Position numbers and translations under genes: made by a program. From Streptomyces fulvoviolaceus (lineage in GTDB: Bacteria > Actinomycetota > Actinomycetes > Streptomycetales > Streptomycetaceae): 38,823 bases of DNA. Each line of letters opens with the position of its first letter. The stretch's first letter is position 1. Location of the stretch: contig NZ_JOEY01000079.1 of NCBI RefSeq assembly GCF_000718165.1, forward strand, positions 1 to 38,823, in the 5' to 3' direction. The notes under the pieces were generated by a model, which saw only the letters and a list, made by a program, of their open reading frames with translations, did no database searches and was not told the DNA's origin. Positions 1 to 8,276 of this stretch are shown here, in pieces.

Positions 1-141
1 CTGACCATGGACGGCGTGAAGGGGATCGCGACCGCCGCCGGCATGGGCCTGGTCTCGCTCGGCGCGGCCGGCGGCCTCATCGCGAACCGCCGCAAGCCGG
101 CCGCGGCCGGGGCCCCGGCTGCGGCCCGCCACCGGGCCTAG
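1..141 (+). CDS. C-terminal fragment of a membrane-anchored protein (partial, 5' end outside window)
   Basis: The frame is open from base 1 and ends at TAG 139-141, giving 46 residues. What can be seen is a hydrophobic stretch of Gly, Ala, Leu and Val of about 20 residues, then a basic stop-transfer patch (NRRK) and an Ala/Pro-rich tail. This pattern fits the C-terminal membrane anchor of a secreted or surface protein. No sortase motif is visible in the part present. The family cannot be named. Confidence 0.5.
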   Translation: MTMDGVKGIATAAGMGLVSLGAAGGLIANRRKPAAAGAPAAARHRA

Positions 142-197
142 ACCGAGGTCGGTACGCGCCAGGAGTCACGACGTACGAGCAGACGGAGGACACGCCG

Positions 198-812
198 ATG
201 AACCTGGGCAGTCGTCTCGCTCAGCGCCTGCTGCGCCTTCCTCCGCCCCTGACCAGGGATCTGGTCGTCGCACACGATCTGCGGGTGCCGGTGCGTGGCG
301 GGGCCGTCCTACCGGCCGACCGCTGGGCCCCGAGGACCGGGGCCGAGGGATTGCCGGCCGCGCTCCTCCGCATCCCCTATGGGTCACACCTACACGGTCT
401 GTGTCTGTTGGTAGGCCGTCAGGCCCTCGGGCCCCAGCTCACGGCCGAGGCCACTCGCCTTGACGCCGCCGACTCACACGTCGCGCTCACCGACATCACC
501 GACCCGGAAGGCACAGAGCGGCAGATCCTGCGCGACAACATGCCTGCCGAACTCGCCCGGGCGGGGCGAGTTCGGCACCTGCTTCATCGGCTGCACCAGC
601 AGTCCGTCGGTCATCGAGCGCATGCTGGAGAACATGTTCATCGGCGATCCGCCGGGCAGCCACGACCGGCTGCTCGACTTCACCGCGGTCACCGGCACCC
701 TGTTCCACGTCCCCACCGCCGACTTCCTCGACGACCCGCACGGCGCCCCGTACAGGAAGTCAAGGAAGTCACGGAGGAGAACCACGCGCGGATCGTGTGG
801 ATCCGGCTCTGA
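198..812 (+). pseudogene. Chimeric remnant: CocE/NonD hydrolase N-terminus fused to DyP-type peroxidase C-terminus
   Basis: The start at 198 has a good ribosome binding site (GGAGGA). The first 60 or so residues match the N-terminus of CocE/NonD family hydrolases: LPPPLTRDLVV, then a DRWAPR-type motif and a PYG motif. After about residue 62 this similarity stops. From about 450 the DNA encodes a DyP-type peroxidase C-terminal segment (SHVAL, TDPEGTERQILRDNMP). That segment changes frame near 550-565 and continues one frame over (GEFGT, ERMLENMFIGDPPG, VTGTLFHVPTADFLDD). The catalytic part of the hydrolase and the N-terminal half of the peroxidase are missing, so neither activity is expected. 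It looks like a deletion that joined two genes, followed by a frameshift. It ends four bases before the convergent epoxide hydrolase. Confidence 0.75.
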
Positions 813-815
813 CCG

Positions 816-1922
816 TCACCGCTGTCCGCGGAAGAACCGTCGGATGTCGCCGATGACCAGATCCGGTTCCTCCATGGACGGGAAGTGACCGCCCCTGTCG
901 AACTCGGACCAGTGGGTGATGTTGTTGGTGGCCTCGGCGAAACGGCGGATCGTCAGACTGAGGTCCTTGGGGAAGACCGCCACGCCGGTGGGTGTGGTCG
1001 AGGGTTCCGGCTGCCGACCCCAGGAGGCGGCGGACTCACGGTACAGACGGGCCGAGGAGGCCGCCGTGCCGGTGAGCCAGTACAGCATGACGTCGGTGAG
1101 CATCTGGTCGCGGTCCACCGCGTCCTCGGGCGCGTCGACGGAGTCGGTCCAGTCCTTGAACTTCTCGACGATCCAGGCGAGTTGGCCGACCGCGGAGTCG
1201 TGCAGCGCGAAGGCGAGAGTCTGTGGGCGCGTGGACTGCACGGACGCGTAACCGAACAACTCCCGTTGGTAGCGCTCCCCGTGCTTGAGTCGCCTCTGCT
1301 CCTCGTCGGTGAAGGGCGCGGCGTCCGGGGGCGGCGGGGAACCGATCATGGTCACGTGGATGCCCACGACATGCTCGGCGTCGATCCGGCCCAGCTCGCG
1401 GGTGATGGACGAGCCCCAGTCGCTGCCGTGTGCGCCGTAGCGGGTGTATCCGAGGCGGTTCATCAGCTCCGCCCAGGCGCGGGCGACGCGCTCGACGTTC
1501 CATCCGGTCTCGCGGGTGGGGCCGGAGAAGCCGTAGCCGGGGATCGAGGGGACGACGACGTGGAAGTCCTCGCTCAAGGGCTCGATGACATTGAGGAGTT
1601 CGACGACCGAGCCGGGCCAGCCGTGGGTGGCGATCAGCGGCAGCGCGTCGGGATTCGCCGAGCGCAGGTGCAGGAAGTGCACGTTCTGTCCGTCGATCTC
1701 GGTGGTGAACTGCGGGATGGAGTTGAGCCGCTTCTCGTGTTCCCGCCAGTCATAGGTGTGCCGCCAGTACTCCACCAGCTCCTTGACGTAGTCGAGCGGG
1801 ATGCCGTACTCCCAGCCGACACCGGGGAGTTCGTCGGGCCAGCGGACACGGTCGAGTCGGGCGTGCAGATCGTCGAGCTCGGACTGGGGGATGTCGATGC
1901 GGAAGGGGGTGATGACGCTCAT
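816..1922 (-). CDS. Epoxide hydrolase, EHN-domain alpha/beta hydrolase
   Basis: This 368-residue protein is full length for microsomal-type bacterial epoxide hydrolases. An N-terminal EHN domain (about 1-110) has the usual opening with the PFRIDIPQ and RW.DE motifs. The oxyanion-hole motif HGWPGS is at 100-105. The nucleophile elbow HGSDWG is at 165-170, with Asp168 as the likely nucleophile. A C-terminal RGGHFPSMEEP motif supplies the catalytic His. The family opens epoxides to diols with water. The start is ATG at 1922 with GAGG upstream. It follows the MFS exporter by 57 bases on the same strand, so the two are probably co-transcribed. Substrate is unknown; the context suggests detoxification or use of a hydrophobic epoxide. 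Confidence 0.9.
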   Translation of the reverse strand: MSVITPFRIDIPQSELDDLHARLDRVRWPDELPGVGWEYGIPLDYVKELVEYWRHTYDWREHEKRLNSIPQFTTEIDGQNVHFLHLRSANPDALPLIATHGWPGSVVELLNVIEPLSEDFHVVVPSIPGYGFSGPTRETGWNVERVARAWAELMNRLGYTRYGAHGSDWGSSITRELGRIDAEHVVGIHVTMIGSPPPPDAAPFTDEEQRRLKHGERYQRELFGYASVQSTRPQTLAFALHDSAVGQLAWIVEKFKDWTDSVDAPEDAVDRDQMLTDVMLYWLTGTAASSARLYRESAASWGRQPEPSTTPTGVAVFPKDLSLTIRRFAEATNNITHWSEFDRGGHFPSMEEPDLVIGDIRRFFRGQR

Positions 1923-1979
1923 GTGGGGGCCTCAACTGGTTGTTGCCGTGCGTGGGTGGGGGGCTGGACCTGTGCCCGC

Positions 1980-3584
1980 TCATGCTCTCGACCGCGTGTC
2001 CCGATCAGGATCTGCCGCCGCAGCCGCTGCTTCGCCGGTCTTGTCGGGCAGGTCGAGGCTGTTGCGCAGGTTGATCGGTTTGAGGAGAACCGCGGCGACA
2101 ACGGCGAGAACGGCGGCGGCGGCCGAGAGGAGGAAGACGTGCGCTGTCGCATCGCCGTACGCAGCGCGGACGATCTCCTGCGCCGCGGGAGACTGTGCGG
2201 TGGCCTGGGAGGCCTGGCCTCCTCCATCGGATATCCCGGCGGAGGCCAGACTGTCCGCGACCTGGCGGGCCATGATGGCGCCGAGGACGGCGACGCCCAC
2301 CGTGCCGCCGAGGGAACGGAAGAACGTCACCGTGGAGCTCGCCGAGCCGACATCCTTCAACTGCACGGTGTTCTGCACGGCGAGCACGAAGTTCTGCAGC
2401 GTCATGCCGACGCCCATCCCGACGCACAGCATCGCCACGCCCAGGAAGACCATGTTTGTCTTGTCATCGATGGTGCCGAGTGCCGCGGAACCGGCGGTGA
2501 GGAGCACGGCGCCGGTGATGACGAACGGCTTGATCTTCCCGGTTCGGCTGATCATCCGGCCGGCGATGGTGGAGGCGATCAGGATGCCCGCCATCATCGG
2601 AATCGTCAGCAGACCGGCTTTGGTGGGGGTGTAACCGCGGCTCAGCTGGAAGTACTGGCTGAGGAACACGGAGGCGCCGAACATGGCCGTACCGACGGCC
2701 AGGCTGCCGAGAATGGCCAGGGCCGTGGTTCGCTGCCGCACGATGGCGAGCGGGACGACAGGCTCGGCAGCGCGCGACTCCACCCACACGGCCACGGCGA
2801 GCAGGGCCAGCCCGCCGGACACCATGGCGGCGGTCTGCCACGAGGCCCAGGCGAAGGAGTTGTCGACGAACGACACCCAGATGAGCAGAACGCTGACACC
2901 GGCGGCTATCAGGGTGGCCCCCAGATAGTCGATCTGCACGTTCTCGCGGCGCAGGACAGGAAGGTTCAGCGTCCGTTGAAGCAGGAAGAACGCGACGGCG
3001 GCAAGCGGAAGGGCGATGAAGAAGCACCACCGCCAACCCAGCCACGAGGTGTCGACGATGACGCCGCCGAGCAGCGGCCCACCGATGGTCGATGTCGCTG
3101 TGGCGCCGCTCAGGTAACCGCTGTAACGGCCACGCTCCCGAGGCGAGATGATGGCGGCGATCGCGATCTGGACGAGCGCCTGCACACCCCCCACGCCGAC
3201 GCCCTGGAGGGCCCGCGCGGCTATCAGCTGACCGCCCGTCTGGCTGATCCCGGACGCCAGGGTGCCCAGCACGAAGATGGCGATGGCGGCCTGGAGGAGG
3301 GTCTTCTTGCTGAACAGGTCGGCGAGCTTGCCCCAGATCGGAGTCGTCGCCGTCGTGGTGAGGAGGGTCGCGGTGACGACCCACATGTACTGGGTCTGCG
3401 ACCCGTGCACGGCCCCGATGATCTTCGGCAGCGCGCTGGAGACCACCGTACTGCTGAGGGTCGAGACGAACAGTGCGAGGAGCAGGCCGCTGAGAACCTT
3501 CAGTACCTGCCGTTGGGACGCGGCGTCCGTCTCCGTGTCCGTGTCCGTGTCCGTGGGATTTGACTCGTTCACTGCGCTCCTCAT
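1980..3584 (-). CDS. MFS drug exporter, DHA2 (14-TMS) family
   Basis: The protein is about 534 residues when started at ATG 3584. Its hydrophobic profile is that of the 14-helix DHA2/EmrB-type H+-coupled exporters. Family motifs are visible: motif A-like GKLADLFSKK after helix 2, ARALQGVGVGG in helix 4, and motif C-like GPLLGG in helix 5. The N-terminal cytoplasmic tail holds a short acidic TD repeat encoded by hexanucleotide repeats. An in-frame start 60 bases upstream would overlap the operator region and is less likely. The gene is divergent from a tetR gene, with two palindromes between them, so it is probably repressed by that TetR and induced by its substrate. The epoxide hydrolase lies downstream in the likely operon. 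Confidence 0.9.
   Translation of the reverse strand: MRSAVNESNPTDTDTDTETDAASQRQVLKVLSGLLLALFVSTLSSTVVSSALPKIIGAVHGSQTQYMWVVTATLLTTTATTPIWGKLADLFSKKTLLQAAIAIFVLGTLASGISQTGGQLIAARALQGVGVGGVQALVQIAIAAIISPRERGRYSGYLSGATATSTIGGPLLGGVIVDTSWLGWRWCFFIALPLAAVAFFLLQRTLNLPVLRRENVQIDYLGATLIAAGVSVLLIWVSFVDNSFAWASWQTAAMVSGGLALLAVAVWVESRAAEPVVPLAIVRQRTTALAILGSLAVGTAMFGASVFLSQYFQLSRGYTPTKAGLLTIPMMAGILIASTIAGRMISRTGKIKPFVITGAVLLTAGSAALGTIDDKTNMVFLGVAMLCVGMGVGMTLQNFVLAVQNTVQLKDVGSASSTVTFFRSLGGTVGVAVLGAIMARQVADSLASAGISDGGGQASQATAQSPAAQEIVRAAYGDATAHVFLLSAAAAVLAVVAAVLLKPINLRNSLDLPDKTGEAAAAAADPDRDTRSRA
3527..3556. repeat. Hexanucleotide repeat in the N-terminal codons of the MFS gene
   Basis: Four to five copies of a GTGTCC/GTCTCC hexamer encode an alternating Thr-Asp stretch in the cytoplasmic N-terminus of the exporter. 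A change of whole units would keep the frame. Confidence 0.7.
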
Positions 3585-3607
3585 CAGACGGATTTCGAAT
3601 CGCAGAT

Positions 3608-3660
3608 TCGCTATACATGACGTATAGCGAACCCGCCTCACCATACACGGCGTATAGTGA
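3608..3660. promoter_or_regulatory. Two operator-like palindromes between the MFS and tetR genes
   Basis: The first site is a perfect inverted repeat: TCGCTATAC, a 5-base spacer, GTATAGCGA (3608-3630). The second is TCACCATAC, a 5-base spacer, GTATAGTGA (3638-3660), with one mismatch between arms. Their centres are 30 bases apart, about three helical turns, so two dimers could bind on the same face. The second site ends five bases before the tetR ATG at 3665 and the first starts 24 bases before the MFS ATG. This placement fits control of both genes by the adjacent TetR protein. TetR binding is inferred. Confidence 0.8.
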
Positions 3661-3664
3661 ACTC

Positions 3665-4345
3665 ATGCCGCGCTCAGTAGCAGAGACTGGGCGGATGGAG
3701 CCCACACCCCGCAGGAACCTGCGCGAAGAGCAGAAGGTCCTCACGCATCGCCGACTGCTCGACGCGGCCGTCACCGTGTTCGCCGAGAAGTCCTTTCTCG
3801 ACGCGCGCATGGAGGACATCGCCCAGGCCGCGGGGGTGACACGGGCCACGGTCTACGCCCATTTCCCCGGCAAGGCCGAGATCGTCGACGCGCTCGTGGA
3901 CCGCGTGTACGGCCTGATGGGTGAGGCTTACGCCGATCTGGCCGCACTTCCGCGGTGGACCCGGGACAGCATCCGGACATGGCTCGACGACGCCGAGGCC
4001 AGGTGGCGGGGGATGGCACCCATCCGCCGCATCACCAACGCGGCGGCCCCGGGGGCGTTCCGAAGTCTCAGCGAGGGCCGCGCGCAGTACCTCGAGGCGC
4101 ACGAACGCTACGTCGGCCTCCTCGTCGGCCATCCCGAGCGCTGGCGGGGCACCGATCCCGCGGAGGCCCGCCAGCGGGCGCTGATGGCCGTGCTCCAGAC
4201 CGAGTCGTTCTTCTCCGTCTGGATCGCTGCCGACTGGCCGCTGGAGACCGCCGATCCCCTGCAGCTGCCGGCCGACGCTCTCTGCCATCTCCTCGCACCC
4301 GCGCTGGAGAACGACGGATGTTCACCCGATGCCGGGAGCCGCTGA
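3665..4345 (+). CDS. TetR/AcrR family transcriptional repressor
   Basis: About 226 residues. The N-terminal helix-turn-helix is clear: RLLDAAVTVFAEK, then MEDIAQAAGVTRATVYAHFPGKAEI, the usual TetR recognition helix. The C-terminal ligand domain is not conserved enough to predict a ligand. ATG 3665 is chosen because it follows the second operator directly; it lacks a clear Shine-Dalgarno, so the message may be leaderless. ATG 3695 is the alternative. It is divergent from the MFS exporter and most likely represses that gene and itself. The gene is convergent with the SDR of the P450 cassette. Confidence 0.88.
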   Translation: MPRSVAETGRMEPTPRRNLREEQKVLTHRRLLDAAVTVFAEKSFLDARMEDIAQAAGVTRATVYAHFPGKAEIVDALVDRVYGLMGEAYADLAALPRWTRDSIRTWLDDAEARWRGMAPIRRITNAAAPGAFRSLSEGRAQYLEAHERYVGLLVGHPERWRGTDPAEARQRALMAVLQTESFFSVWIAADWPLETADPLQLPADALCHLLAPALENDGCSPDAGSR

Positions 4346-4402
4346 CACCGACGACGTACGGAGCTGTGCTGGACCACGGCGGGTCCGGTACGACGAGAGG
4401 GA

Positions 4403-4438
4403 TGCGCGAAGGCCAGGACGGACGGCGGTCTTCGCGCA
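4403..4438. terminator. Hairpin between convergent tetR and SDR genes
   Basis: TGCGCGAAG at 4403-4411 pairs with CTTCGCGCA at 4430-4438, extended inward by about three further pairs including one wobble. It lies between the two stop codons and could act as a bidirectional terminator. There is no strong T-run, which is usual in high-GC actinomycetes. Confidence 0.5.
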
Positions 4439-4460
4439 CCCCCGCGGCAGCGGCCGGGAA

Positions 4461-5321
4461 TCAGGAGCCTGCGGCCTTCGGCTCCCCGATCAGCGGGCGG
4501 TCCAGCATGTCCTCCTTACGGCCGAGGAGCTGCAGGTTGCGGGCGCCGAAGTCGACCAGGAGCGGCTGTCCGGAGATGTACCGCGCCGCGTGCGAGTTGA
4601 GGAAGACCAGGGGGTCCGCCATCTCCTCCGGCACGGCCAGGCGGTTGTTGAGGCCGGAGTTCGCCTCGAGCTGGTCGCGTCCGCCGCGCATCACGGCGAA
4701 GTCCGCCGTCAGACCGGTCTCGGTGTTCGTGGGGAGCAGGGTGTTCACCCGGATTCCGCGGCCCGCCAGTTCGATGGCGCTGTGCGCCACGAACAGGTTG
4801 AGCAGCCGCTTCGAGAGCGCGTAGGCGACCGGCCCGGGCTGGTCCTCGTTACCGATCCCTTCGATCGCCTTGACGATGGCGTCCCACCCTTCGGCCTGGA
4901 TCAGCCCTTCGAGCTCCTCCTGGTAACGCTCCCAGTTGATACCGCCCAGGGAGGACACGTAGGCGATGGCGCCGCCCTCGCTCATCCGGGCCTCCAGGTA
5001 CGTCTTCGAGATGTACTTGTAGGAGCCGAAGTTGATGAGCAGGGTCGTGTTGTAGTCATGCTGGAGTCCGGAGACTCCGGCCACACCGAAGAACGCGTCG
5101 ATGTGCTCGGGGAGCGACGCGAAAGCCTGGTCGATCTCCTCCCGTACTCCCAGGTTCGCCCGGGTCGCGGAGGCAAGACCCGGCAACTCGGCCGGCGCGT
5201 AGTCGATGACGTGGACCTCGGCGCCCAACTCGACGAGCCGCTGTGCCGTCGCCTTGCCGATACCGGAGGCCGCGCCGGTGACGACCGCGGTCTTGCCGGC
5301 GTACTGCAGGTAGTCGCTCAT
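4461..5321 (-). CDS. Short-chain dehydrogenase/reductase (3-alpha-HSD / coniferyl-alcohol dehydrogenase type)
   Basis: 286 residues from ATG 5321, preceded by an AGAGGA ribosome binding site. It is a classical SDR: NAD-binding TGAASGIG at 15-22, an acidic residue at the end of strand 2 (VID, residue 40) that favours NAD over NADP, catalytic Ser near 123-124, and YxxxK at Tyr167-Lys171. The insert between the Ser and Tyr motifs and the N-terminal pattern resemble the 3-alpha-hydroxysteroid dehydrogenase / coniferyl-alcohol dehydrogenase subgroup. It is last in the minus-strand cassette, after the aldehyde dehydrogenase. The inferred role is oxidation of an alcohol made by the P450 to an aldehyde or ketone. 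The substrate is not predictable from sequence. Confidence 0.87.
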   Translation of the reverse strand: MSDYLQYAGKTAVVTGAASGIGKATAQRLVELGAEVHVIDYAPAELPGLASATRANLGVREEIDQAFASLPEHIDAFFGVAGVSGLQHDYNTTLLINFGSYKYISKTYLEARMSEGGAIAYVSSLGGINWERYQEELEGLIQAEGWDAIVKAIEGIGNEDQPGPVAYALSKRLLNLFVAHSAIELAGRGIRVNTLLPTNTETGLTADFAVMRGGRDQLEANSGLNNRLAVPEEMADPLVFLNSHAARYISGQPLLVDFGARNLQLLGRKEDMLDRPLIGEPKAAGS

Positions 5322-5385
5322 GTGCTCAGTTCCTCTCACCCGCGCCGGTGCCGGACGCGGGGCTGCTGTGTGGGGGGGGATCGCG

Positions 5386-6894
5386 TCAGGAAAGCGGGAG
5401 TGAGAGCGGGAGCGCGGATCCGATGGTCTTGGTCTCGGTGAAGACCTCGAAGCCCTCGCGGCCGCCCTCGCGGCCGATGCCGCTGGCCTTGTAACCGCCG
5501 AACGGGGCGTCCCCGCCGGAGTACGAGCCACCGTTGATCATGAAAGTGCCGGTTCGGATGGCGCGTGCGATGCGCAGAGCGCGTTCCGGTGAGGCCGACG
5601 CGACGTATCCGGAGAGGCCGTACCGGCTCGCGTTGGCCAGCCGAATCGCCTCTTCGTCGGTGTCGAACGGCGTCACGGTGAGCACCGGCCCGAAGATCTC
5701 CTCCTGCGCGATGGTGGAGTCGTTGTCGACGTCGACGAAGAGTGTCGGCTCGACCCAGAAACCCGGGCGGTCGGGAACGCCGCCACCGGTGGCGAGCTTC
5801 GCACCCTCCTCCTGGCCGATGCGGATGTAGTCGACGACGCGGTCGCGCTGCCGGGCGGAGATGACCGGGCCGGCCAGCGTGCCCTGGTCCCCGGGGTCGC
5901 CCCAGGGCACCTGCTTGAACGCCTGCGTAAGGCCGGCGACGACCTGCTCGTAGACATTGCGGTGCACGAGCAGCCGGGTCGGCAGCGCGCAGCCCTGGCC
6001 CGAGTGGGCGAGCGCGCCGAGCGCCTGCGGGATGGCCTGCGTGAGGTCCGCGTCGTCGAGGATGATCGACGCGCTCTTGCCGCCGAGCTCCAGCATCGTG
6101 CGCTTGAAGGTCGGCGCGGCGAGTTCGAGGACGCGCTGCCCCGTGACCGTGGAGCCGGTGAACGTCACCATGTCGACGCGCGGGTCGGTCAGGAGGAGTT
6201 CGGCCGCGTCACGGTCACTGGTCGTCACCATGTTGACCACGCCGGCCGGGATGTCGGTGCGCTCGGCGATGAGCCGACCGATGCGGGTGGCGTTCCACGG
6301 TGTCTCGGGCGCGGGCTTCGCGACGACGGTGTTGCCGGTGGCGAGAGCGCCGGCGAGCTTGACGAGCAGCAACCCGAAGGGGAAGTTCCAGGGGGTGATG
6401 GCGGCGACGACGCCGATGGGCTCCTTGACCACCCACCGCTCGGTGGGCTCATTGGATCGGCTGACGGCGTCGTCGAGCCGGCGCACCCACTCGAACTGGT
6501 CGATGTGGTCGATGTGCCACTGGAACTTCTGGAGAGGATCCTCCAGCTGAGCACCGTAGGTGAACATGCGCGGGGCTCCGACCTCCGCGATGAGTTCCTC
6601 ACGCAGCTCCTCCTTCTCCTCGATCAGCGCGTCGAGGAGCTGGGTCAGGCCGCGCTTGCGGAGCTGCCGGTCGACGGCCCAGTCCGTCTCGTCGAACGCG
6701 CGCCGGGCCGCGGCGATCGCGTCGAGCATGTCGTCCCGGCCGGCGTCGGCCACCTTGCCCAGAACAGTGCCGTCTGCTGGGTTGAGCACCTCGAACGTGC
6801 CGCTGTCCGCGGCCCCGCGGAGCTCTCCGCCGATCAGCAGGCGTTCCTCGTGGCGCGATGCCGTGGAGGGCATGCCAGATGGAGTGATGGACAT
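5386..6894 (-). CDS. NAD(P)-dependent aldehyde dehydrogenase
   Basis: 502 residues from ATG 6894, with GGAGA eight bases upstream. All ALDH landmarks are present: TPWNFPF near 168-173, the cofactor motif FTGSTVTG near 245-252, general-base Glu269 in LELGGK, nucleophile Cys302 in SGQGC, and EEIFGPVL further on. The length is normal. The family oxidises aldehydes to acids. It sits between the ferredoxin reductase and the SDR on one strand, so it probably performs the last oxidation of the cassette. A strong hairpin lies in the 197-base gap upstream, so expression may be partly separate from the P450 genes. Confidence 0.93.
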   Translation of the reverse strand: MSITPSGMPSTASRHEERLLIGGELRGAADSGTFEVLNPADGTVLGKVADAGRDDMLDAIAAARRAFDETDWAVDRQLRKRGLTQLLDALIEEKEELREELIAEVGAPRMFTYGAQLEDPLQKFQWHIDHIDQFEWVRRLDDAVSRSNEPTERWVVKEPIGVVAAITPWNFPFGLLLVKLAGALATGNTVVAKPAPETPWNATRIGRLIAERTDIPAGVVNMVTTSDRDAAELLLTDPRVDMVTFTGSTVTGQRVLELAAPTFKRTMLELGGKSASIILDDADLTQAIPQALGALAHSGQGCALPTRLLVHRNVYEQVVAGLTQAFKQVPWGDPGDQGTLAGPVISARQRDRVVDYIRIGQEEGAKLATGGGVPDRPGFWVEPTLFVDVDNDSTIAQEEIFGPVLTVTPFDTDEEAIRLANASRYGLSGYVASASPERALRIARAIRTGTFMINGGSYSGGDAPFGGYKASGIGREGGREGFEVFTETKTIGSALPLSLPLS

Positions 6895-7027
6895 CGTTGT
6901 CTCCTGTGTTGGGGGGGCTGGAGGAAAGTCTTGAGGTGCGGCGCAGACGGCCCGGAATGGCCAGGGATGGCCAGGGACAGCCGGACGCCCTGGGGACGGT
7001 GGCTCGTGAGGCTTCGGCGTCGAGCAC

Positions 7028-7066
7028 GGCGTCTGTGCTGTGATCAGGCACCACAGCACAGACGCC
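7028..7066. terminator. Long hairpin between the ferredoxin reductase and aldehyde dehydrogenase genes
   Basis: A perfect 12-bp stem (GTCTGTGCTGTG at 7031-7042, partner 7052-7063) with a 9-base loop extends to 15 bp at its base. It starts about 25 bases after the reductase stop codon on the minus strand. It could be an intra-operon terminator or attenuator, or an operator palindrome for an ALDH-SDR transcript. The sequence alone does not decide. Confidence 0.6.
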
Positions 7067-7091
7067 CGGGGCGCCTCCCACTGATCGGAGG

Positions 7092-8276
7092 TCAGGACTC
7101 CGTCGCAGCGACGGTCGGGCGCACGGCCTCGGCCCAGCTCGCTCCGGTGGCGATGGCCTGTCGCCACCGCCGGATCTCCTTGGGCGGCACGCCGACCGCG
7201 AGAGCACCGGTGAGCCGGTCGCCGGTGCGGTAGGCGGCCACGAACCGCCGCTCGGCCAAGTCGCCCTCCACGACGGCGACTTCGTCGTGGCCGCGCAGAT
7301 ACCCGTACGCCTGGACCTTCATGTCGTACTGGTCGGACCAGAAGTACGGCACCGGCGCGAACGGCTTGCGCGCCTCGGGGTTGAGAAGGTTGCGGGCGGC
7401 GGCCATACCCTGTTCGGCCGCGTTGGTACGGTGCTCGATCCGCATCGAGGTGCCGAACAGCGGGTTGTACCAGCGGGCCACGTCACCGGCCGCGTACACG
7501 CCCGGCGCGGCCTCGCAGTACTCGTCGCACACCACGCCGTCGCCGACGGTGAGCCCGCTGCCGTCGAGCCAGGCGGTGTTGGGCAGCGAGCCGATCGCGA
7601 TCAACACCTCGTCGGCTTCGACCAGTTCGCCTTCGGCGAGGCGTACGCCCTCCTCTGTCACCTCGGCCACGGTGACGCCGCAGCGCAGCTTCACACCCTG
7701 TTCCAGATGGGCGCGGGTCAGCACCTCGCCGACGTCCGTGCCGACGGCGTGGGCCAGCGGTACCGGGGCGGGTTCGAGGAGCGTGACCTCGCAGCCGAGC
7801 CGCCAAGCGACGGCGGCGGCCTCGGCCCCGAGGAACCCGGCGCCGACCACGACCAGTCGCCGGCCCGGCGTCAGCCGGTCCCGCAGCCGCAGGGCGTCGT
7901 CCAGGGTGCGCAGCACATGCCCGCCCTCCCCGGGCAGCCGTCGCGGACGTACACCGGTGGCGATGACCAGGCCGTCGTACGACAGCGTCGAACCGTCGGC
8001 CAGCTCCACCGCTCCGTCGGCGAGGCTCAGGCCCGTGGCGGCCACGCCGAGGCGCAGATCGAGGTCGAGCTTGGCCAGGTCGTCGGAGGTGCGCAGAGCA
8101 AGCTTTTCGGGCTCCCACTCGGCCGCCAGCAGTTGCTTGGACAGGGGCGGGCGGTCATAGGGGGCGAGCGGTTCGTCGCCGACGAGGGTGAGGGTGCCGT
8201 CGTAACCCTCGCGGCGGAGCGTCTCGGCCGCCGCGAGTCCGGCGGCCGAGGCACCGACGACGACGATGCGCTTCAC
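7092..8276 (-). CDS. NAD(P)H:ferredoxin reductase, FAD-dependent (BphA4-like)
   Basis: 394 residues from GTG 8276; the GTG overlaps the ferredoxin stop. The protein has an FAD-binding GASAAG motif at 8-13, DRPPLSK at 41-47, an NAD-binding GAGFLG motif at 145-150, an ATG motif near 106-108, the second FAD motif YAAGDVA at 261-267 and the family marker FWSDQYD near 312-318. These mark the oxygenase-coupled ferredoxin reductases. It would pass electrons from NAD(P)H to a ferredoxin and on to the P450. Translational coupling to the ferredoxin and P450 genes supports this. The partner ferredoxin is unusual (next entry). Confidence 0.92.
   Translation of the reverse strand: MKRIVVVGASAAGLAAAETLRREGYDGTLTLVGDEPLAPYDRPPLSKQLLAAEWEPEKLALRTSDDLAKLDLDLRLGVAATGLSLADGAVELADGSTLSYDGLVIATGVRPRRLPGEGGHVLRTLDDALRLRDRLTPGRRLVVVGAGFLGAEAAAVAWRLGCEVTLLEPAPVPLAHAVGTDVGEVLTRAHLEQGVKLRCGVTVAEVTEEGVRLAEGELVEADEVLIAIGSLPNTAWLDGSGLTVGDGVVCDEYCEAAPGVYAAGDVARWYNPLFGTSMRIEHRTNAAEQGMAAARNLLNPEARKPFAPVPYFWSDQYDMKVQAYGYLRGHDEVAVVEGDLAERRFVAAYRTGDRLTGALAVGVPPKEIRRWRQAIATGASWAEAVRPTVAATES

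Noticed and set aside
885..3563. An 892-codon open frame on the plus strand
   Set aside because: It lies opposite the epoxide hydrolase and MFS genes, whose protein motifs are unambiguous. Its translation is rich in Gly, Arg, Asp and His with no domain, as expected for antisense frames in high-GC DNA.
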